The notes beneath the pieces are model-generated. The model did no database searches, was not told where the DNA came from, and saw only the letters and a list, made by a program, of their open reading frames with translations. Below, one piece after another: positions 6,364 to 8,611 of a stretch of DNA of 8,611 nucleotides. A program made the position numbers and the translations under genes. Every line of letters starts with the position of its first letter. Positions within the stretch are counted from its first letter, which is position 1. Where the stretch lies: the NCBI GenBank assembly GCA_041666425.1, contig JBAYHA010000037.1, positions 1-8,611 on the forward strand, given 5' to 3'. This DNA is from JBAYHA01 sp041666425. Its GTDB lineage: Bacteria > Patescibacteriota > Patescibacteriia > UBA11705 > JABHMO01.

Positions 6364-7482
6364 ATGTCTCAACTTATTTTACACAACGACTTTTTACCAG
6401 CGTGGCAAAAGATCACCAAACCGCTGATAATTTTTTCCGCAAAAAAAGCCGGCGACAGCCTTGGCGCGAGTTTAGCAATTTATCATTTTCTAAAAAAATC
6501 AGGCAAAGAACCAACTCTTTTTTCACCCAATTTTGTTTTGCCAAAAAACTATGATTTTCTTACCGAAAGTTCTTTGATCAAAACAACTTGGCAAGAATTA
6601 AACAAAATAACTTTTTCCATTGATTTTCAACAGGCCATTCAACCGACTTGGGAATTGGAAAAAGAAGAAAAAATTTGGCATTTTCATTTTATTTCGCCAA
6701 ATCATCAGCCGATTGATCCAAAAATTGAATTAAAAAATCACTGGAATAACTTTGATTCCTTAATTTTTCTCGGAATTGATGAACTATCTGAACTTGGTGA
6801 TTTTTTTTCTACAAACCAACTGCGTATAACAGAAATGACCACCTTTGCTATTGATTGCAAAAAAGAAAATAGTTTTTCCGGAAAACATAATTTGCACAGT
6901 TCGGAACATGATTCCTTGACGGAAGTCGTTTATGATCTTATTGCTCATATCAACAAAGAGATGCTTGACGAAAAAATCGCCACTTATCTATTGACTGGCC
7001 TACTCGAAAAAAATAAAGGGTTCAAATCACACGATCTCAGTTCAAAAAGCTTACATACCGCCGGCACATTGGTGCAAATCGGCGCTGACCGCCAAACAAT
7101 AATGGAAAATCTTTTTGGCAAACAAACGATCGGAGCAATCAAGCTTTGGGGCAAAATTCTTCTTAATTTAGAAATATTTAACGAAGAAAAAATTGCCATT
7201 TCAAAAATTGTCGCCCAAGATTTCGCAGACACAAACACCGAAGAAAAAGATATTTTGCCCATAATCGATGAACTCATTCTCTCTGTCAAAACAGTCGAAT
7301 TAACGGCGATTTTTTTTCAAAAAGGAAATTTAACCAAATGCTTGATAAAATCAGAAAAAGAAATTGATTTAAAAAAACACTTTGCTGAATTTAGCGATTT
7401 ATCCGGAACAACAAAACAGATTATTTTTTCTTTTACCGTTTCGCCTGACTTAATTATTGAAAAATTAAAATCATTAATTTAA
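6364..7482 (+). CDS. DHH/NrnA-like protein with lost catalytic motifs
   Basis: The 372-residue protein has the layout of DHH-DHHA1 phosphoesterases of the NrnA type, which degrade short oligonucleotides and pAp using Mn ions. Residues about 18-45 (ITKPLIIFSAKKAGDSLGAS, then LAIYHFLKKSG) align with the family's HxxPDGDAIGSALALY motif, but the His and first Asp are replaced. FAIDCKKENSF near residue 160 stands where the IDHH motif belongs, with HH replaced by CK. YLLTGLLEKNKGFKS near 208 stands where TGIxTDTGxF belongs, again without the Asp. LHTAGTLVQIGADRQTIMENLF fits the family well. A C-terminal DHHA1-like part follows. The fold seems kept and the metal site lost, so it is probably a pseudoenzyme with a binding or regulatory role. 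It is divergent from valS and ends at a strong terminator. Confidence 0.75.
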   Translation: MSQLILHNDFLPAWQKITKPLIIFSAKKAGDSLGASLAIYHFLKKSGKEPTLFSPNFVLPKNYDFLTESSLIKTTWQELNKITFSIDFQQAIQPTWELEKEEKIWHFHFISPNHQPIDPKIELKNHWNNFDSLIFLGIDELSELGDFFSTNQLRITEMTTFAIDCKKENSFSGKHNLHSSEHDSLTEVVYDLIAHINKEMLDEKIATYLLTGLLEKNKGFKSHDLSSKSLHTAGTLVQIGADRQTIMENLFGKQTIGAIKLWGKILLNLEIFNEEKIAISKIVAQDFADTNTEEKDILPIIDELILSVKTVELTAIFFQKGNLTKCLIKSEKEIDLKKHFAEFSDLSGTTKQIIFSFTVSPDLIIEKLKSLI

Positions 7483-7496
7483 AAATTTTAAAAAAC

Positions 7497-7523
7497 AAAA
7501 AAACACCGCCTGGTGTTTTTTTT
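7497..7523 (+). terminator. Intrinsic terminator after the DHH-like gene, probably bidirectional
   Basis: ACACC (7503-7507) pairs with GGTGT (7512-7516) around a GCCT loop. The stem is extended by flanking A and T runs and followed by eight T residues. It begins about 15 bases after the stop at 7482. Because A-runs also precede the stem, it can also stop minus-strand transcripts arriving from the GIY-YIG gene. Confidence 0.88.
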
Positions 7524-7542
7524 ATTCTTGGCAATTATTTAT

Positions 7543-7620
7543 TTACTTATGGTGGGGGCTCATTGACGTGGTTGGAACCTCGAGCCATTCTGAAATAATT
7601 TCAGGTATATTTTCGCTCAT
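7543..7620 (-). CDS. Possible 25-residue ORF overlapping the GIY-YIG gene by ATGA
   Basis: Its ATG (7620-7618) overlaps the TGA stop (7619-7617) of the GIY-YIG gene in an ATGA arrangement, the usual geometry of translationally coupled genes. The predicted peptide begins MSENIPEIISEWLEVPTT and ends SMSPHHK before TAA at 7545-7543. No family is recognised, and there is no membrane segment or cysteine pattern. It ends about 20 bases before the bidirectional terminator. At this length a chance ORF is quite possible; the overlap is the only argument in its favour. Confidence 0.28.
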   Translation of the reverse strand: MSENIPEIISEWLEVPTTSMSPHHK

Positions 7621-7859
7621 ATCAGTCGTTTGTTTCTAAATGCTATACCAGAAGCAGTCTTCAAATATTTTTCGAAATCTAGAGCCTTCTTTTTGTCGTT
7701 AAATGCACAATAATAAATCATGTTCCACGGTTTAAATTTATTCGTATGAACAGATTTTCCCTTATTATGTTCATCCAACCTTTCTTCGATATTTTCAGAA
7801 AAACCAGTATAGAACTGTTTTGGGAAATTAATACTTTGGATGATGTAAACGAAGAACAT
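7617..7859 (-). CDS. Small GIY-YIG domain protein
   Basis: An 80-residue single-domain protein of the GIY-YIG superfamily, close to the stand-alone UPF0213/YhbQ-like members. The family makes or resolves cuts in DNA through a Tyr-Arg-Glu centre, but the role of these short members is poorly known. FVYIIQS (residues 3-9) stands for the GIY strand and FYTGFS (16-21) for YIG. The conserved Arg is in EERLDEHN at about residue 27, with His31 nearby. The conserved Glu is at about 63 in DFEKYLK. The frame also opens 9 codons upstream at 7886, but those residues lie in repeat-like DNA and precede the MFFVYIIQS start expected for the family, so 7859 is chosen. No Shine-Dalgarno site is visible. It may be an independently spreading gene, lying as it does between repeats and tRNAs. 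Confidence 0.85.
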   Translation of the reverse strand: MFFVYIIQSINFPKQFYTGFSENIEERLDEHNKGKSVHTNKFKPWNMIYYCAFNDKKKALDFEKYLKTASGIAFRNKRLI

Positions 7860-7953
7860 GTTTTTTATAATTAATGGCCGTGCCAATCCGTCGCCTTTCG
7901 GCTTATTTATGGCGTGCCAGCCGTATTGAACAGCACAAACACGATTATTAATA

Positions 7954-8011
7954 GCCCTTCTTCGCCTCCTCCTTCGCTGAAGCTGCGGAGGACAAGAAGG
8001 CTACGAAGGGC
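7954..8011. repeat. Large imperfect hairpin upstream of the GIY-YIG gene
   Basis: Outer arms GCCCTTC (7954-7960) and GAAGGGC (8005-8011) and inner arms CCTCC (7968-7972) and GGAGG (7987-7991) fold into a long imperfect hairpin capped by TTCGCTGAA. The sequence is rich in GAAGG/CCTTC like the other palindromes in the window. It lies between tRNA-Ala and the GIY-YIG gene on the minus strand and is followed by TATTAATAAT rather than a T-run, so it looks more like a repeat element than a standard terminator. Confidence 0.65.
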
Positions 8012-8067
8012 AGCCTTCGCTAAATCTTCTTACTGGCTGTGCCAGCCGAAGCTTTAGCGAAGGCTGG
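8011..8067. repeat. Nested inverted repeats ending in the CCA of tRNA-Ala
   Basis: An exact 14-base inverted repeat joins CAGCCTTCGCTAAA (8011-8024) with TTTAGCGAAGGCTG (8053-8066). Inside it, CCAGCC (8042-8047) can pair instead with GGCTGG (8062-8067). The right arm includes the three bases coding for the CCA end of tRNA-Ala (8065-8067), so the palindrome and the tRNA share bases. In a precursor transcript this hairpin would lie directly at the tRNA 3' end. Confidence 0.7.
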
Positions 8068-8142
8068 TGGACCCGACAGGGCTTGAACCTGCGACCTCTT
8101 CCATGCCATGGAAGCGCTCTAGCCAAACTGAGCTACGGGCCC
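8065..8142 (-). tRNA. tRNA-Ala(GGC)
   Basis: A complete cloverleaf of 78 bases including an encoded CCA. The acceptor stem pairs GGGCCCG with CGGGTCC and contains the G3-U70 wobble pair that is the main identity signal for alanyl-tRNA synthetase. The anticodon arm is CTTCC-ATGGCAT-GGAAG with anticodon GGC, and the T arm has TTCAAGC. It lies one base after the 3' end of tRNA-Val (8144-8220), so the two are surely processed from one transcript made from the promoter at 8236-8265. Confidence 0.96.
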
Positions 8143-8143
8143 G

Positions 8144-8220
8144 TGGTGGGCGCTAGTGGATTCGAACCACTGACCTTCTCGACGTCAACGAGACGCTCTA
8201 ACCAACTGAGCTAAGCGCCC
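8144..8220 (-). tRNA. tRNA-Val(GAC), copy 1, with encoded CCA
   Basis: A complete cloverleaf of 77 bases with CCA. The acceptor pairs GGGCGCT with AGCGCCC. The D loop has AGTTGGTTA and the T loop TTCGAAT. The anticodon arm is TCTCG-TTGACGT-CGAGA with anticodon GAC, read as valine. Position 37 is G, whereas A is usual in valine tRNAs, so the charging identity is slightly less certain than the anticodon suggests. It is the first tRNA of a two-gene unit with tRNA-Ala one base downstream. Confidence 0.9.
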
Positions 8221-8235
8221 GAAATGGGCTTTTTT

Positions 8236-8265
8236 ATAATAACAAAAATTATCTTTTTTTGTCAA
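8236..8265 (-). promoter_or_regulatory. Promoter of the tRNA-Val/tRNA-Ala unit
   Basis: A perfect TTGACA (8260-8265) and TATTAT (8236-8241, 5 of 6) are separated by 18 bases on the minus strand, with A/T-rich sequence upstream that could act as an UP element. Transcription would begin near 8229, giving a leader of about 9 bases before tRNA-Val. It is the strongest promoter in the window, as expected for stable RNA. Confidence 0.82.
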
Positions 8266-8316
8266 TAATTAACTAAATATAGCATGCCAGCCGTCGTTAA
8301 AACTATGTCTGGCGTG

Positions 8317-8347
8317 CCAGCCGAAGCTCCGAAGGAGCGTAGGCTGG
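8317..8347. repeat. Hairpin repeat sharing the CCA of tRNA-Ile
   Basis: CCAGCC (8317-8322) pairs with GGCTGG (8342-8347), and an inner GCTCC (8326-8330) pairs with GGAGC (8334-8338) around a GAA loop. The right arm includes the bases coding for the CCA end of tRNA-Ile (8345-8347). This is the same arrangement as at tRNA-Ala, with the same outer arms and a different inner part. Confidence 0.75.
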
Positions 8348-8421
8348 TGGGCCTGCTGGGATTTGAACCCAGGACCCCCACTTTATAAGAGTGGTGCTCT
8401 AACTAACTGAGCTACATGCCC
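8345..8421 (-). tRNA. tRNA-Ile(UAU), reading AUA
   Basis: A cloverleaf of 77 bases with encoded CCA. The anticodon arm is CCACT-CTTATAA-AGTGG with anticodon TAT (8385-8387), and A37, A38 and A73 as in other isoleucine tRNAs. The T arm is CTGGG-TTCAAAT-CCCAG. Most bacteria read AUA with a CAU-anticodon tRNA modified by TilS; a genuine UAU isoleucine tRNA is rare and known from a few reduced genomes such as Mycoplasma mobile. Two oddities are seen: an A5/G68 mismatch in the acceptor stem (GGGCATG against CAGGCCC), and A instead of G at position 18 of the D loop (AGTTAGTTA). All other stems pair fully. AUA codons occur in argS, tyrS and the GIY-YIG gene here. Confidence 0.88.
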
Positions 8422-8435
8422 TTGGGGACTGGGAC

Positions 8436-8441
8436 ATTATA
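8436..8441 (-). promoter_or_regulatory. -10 element for tRNA-Ile
   Basis: A perfect TATAAT lies 14 bases before the tRNA-Ile 5' end, almost the same distance as in the tRNA-Val promoter (15 bases). Only a weak -35-like TCGATA is found 16 bases upstream, and it overlaps a hairpin. A separate promoter is plausible because a small terminator-like hairpin precedes it. Confidence 0.45.
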
Positions 8442-8447
8442 TTAATT

Positions 8448-8465
8448 AAAAAAGGTCTATCGACC
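8448..8465 (-). terminator. Weak terminator-like hairpin after the tRNA 3' half
   Basis: On the minus strand GGTC-GATA-GACC is followed by six T residues, about 10 bases after the CCA end at 8475. The stem is only four pairs, so termination would be weak. Its place between the upstream tRNA remnant and the -10 element of tRNA-Ile suits a transcript boundary. Confidence 0.4.
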
Positions 8466-8474
8466 GAAGAAAAC

Positions 8475-8512
8475 TGGTGGGTCCGAGAGGAGTTGAACCT
8501 CTGACCTCTTGC
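8475..8512 (-). pseudogene. Orphan 3' half of a tRNA
   Basis: Reading on the minus strand, a well-formed tRNA 3' half is present: anticodon-stem side GCAAG, variable AGGTC, T arm AGAGG-TTCAACT-CCTCT, acceptor CGGACCC, then A and an encoded CCA. The expected 5' half (acceptor GGGTCCG, D arm, and CTTGC side of the anticodon stem) is missing. Only about 18 bases separate it from the 3' end of tRNA-Val at 8531, and these look like a fragment of a palindromic repeat (CCCGCCTGCCATAG on the plus strand). The lost anticodon means the amino acid cannot be told. It may be a deletion remnant, a split or intron-containing tRNA, or an assembly collapse. Confidence 0.7.
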
Positions 8513-8530
8513 GCCCGCCTGCCATAGCCA

Positions 8531-8604
8531 TGGGTGTACGTGGATTCGAACCACGGACCTTTTGCGTGTCATGCAAACGCTCTAACCAACTGAGCTATAC
8601 ACCC
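8531..8604 (-). tRNA. tRNA-Val(GAC), copy 2, without encoded CCA
   Basis: A complete cloverleaf of 74 bases to the discriminator A. The acceptor pairs GGGTGTA with TACACCC. The anticodon arm is TTTGC-ATGACAC-GCAAA with anticodon GAC and A37. The D loop is AGTTGGTTA and the T arm CGTGG-TTCGAAT-CCACG. The bases after the discriminator are TGG, so CCA must be added by CCA-adding enzyme, unlike the other tRNAs here. It shares its anticodon with the tRNA at 8144-8220 but differs in acceptor, anticodon and T stems. Only 7 bases of upstream sequence are visible, so its promoter is outside the window. Confidence 0.92.
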
Positions 8605-8611
8605 AAGGTTA

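Noticed and set aside
7549..7590. tRNA-like 3' end on the minus strand (GGTTCCAACC and a terminal CCCACCA)
   Set aside because: The would-be T stem does not pair and the distance from TTC to CCA is about 28 bases instead of 23; no acceptor 5' strand or anticodon arm is present.
7617..7619. UGA recoded as glycine, as in some Patescibacteria
   Set aside because: No in-frame TGA occurs in the large genes, GGN codons are common, and TGA ends the GIY-YIG gene at its natural length.
7860..7886. Start of the GIY-YIG gene at 7886
   Set aside because: The nine extra residues (MARPLIIKN) precede the usual family start MFFVYIIQS and lie in repeat-like DNA.
7910..8350. CRISPR array, because of the repeated TGCCAGCCG
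   Set aside because: The copies are only 9 bases long, unevenly spaced and palindrome-linked; there are no equal spacers and no cas genes.

Overview
This AT-rich window carries features typical of the Candidate Phyla Radiation (Patescibacteria): short intergenic spaces holding palindromic repeats rich in GAAGC/TTCGG steps, starts without a recognisable Shine-Dalgarno sequence, a degenerate DHH protein, a small GIY-YIG protein, and housekeeping genes mixed with tRNA genes. That placement is inferred from style; there is no rRNA to confirm it. The standard code fits: TAA, TAG and TGA all end genes, and no large ORF is interrupted.

Positions 1-6213 are read on the minus strand. In transcription order they hold valS, tyrS, a small uncharacterised gene, and argS, which is cut by the left window edge. 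Palindromic repeats fill the gaps around the small gene. A divergent gene at 6364-7482 (+) encodes a DHH/NrnA-like protein that has lost its metal-binding motifs. It has a good promoter and a strong terminator.

From 7543 to the end everything is again on the minus strand. A GIY-YIG gene is followed, with an ATGA overlap, by a possible 25-codon ORF. Then comes a palindrome-rich stretch and a tRNA cluster: tRNA-Ala(GGC), tRNA-Val(GAC), tRNA-Ile(UAU), an orphan tRNA 3' half, and a second tRNA-Val(GAC). Translation is the common theme: three aminoacyl-tRNA synthetases and four complete tRNAs.

The most striking item is valS. Its valyl-tRNA synthetase is interrupted, in one continuous reading frame, by a complete histidine-phosphatase (phosphoglycerate-mutase-like) domain of about 195 residues. 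The domain sits between the GHRIPVWY segment and the DTWFSS segment of the catalytic core, and every catalytic residue of both enzymes is present. Other points of interest are the rare tRNA-Ile with a UAU anticodon, hairpin repeats that share the CCA ends of two tRNAs, the broken tRNA, and the DHH pseudoenzyme.
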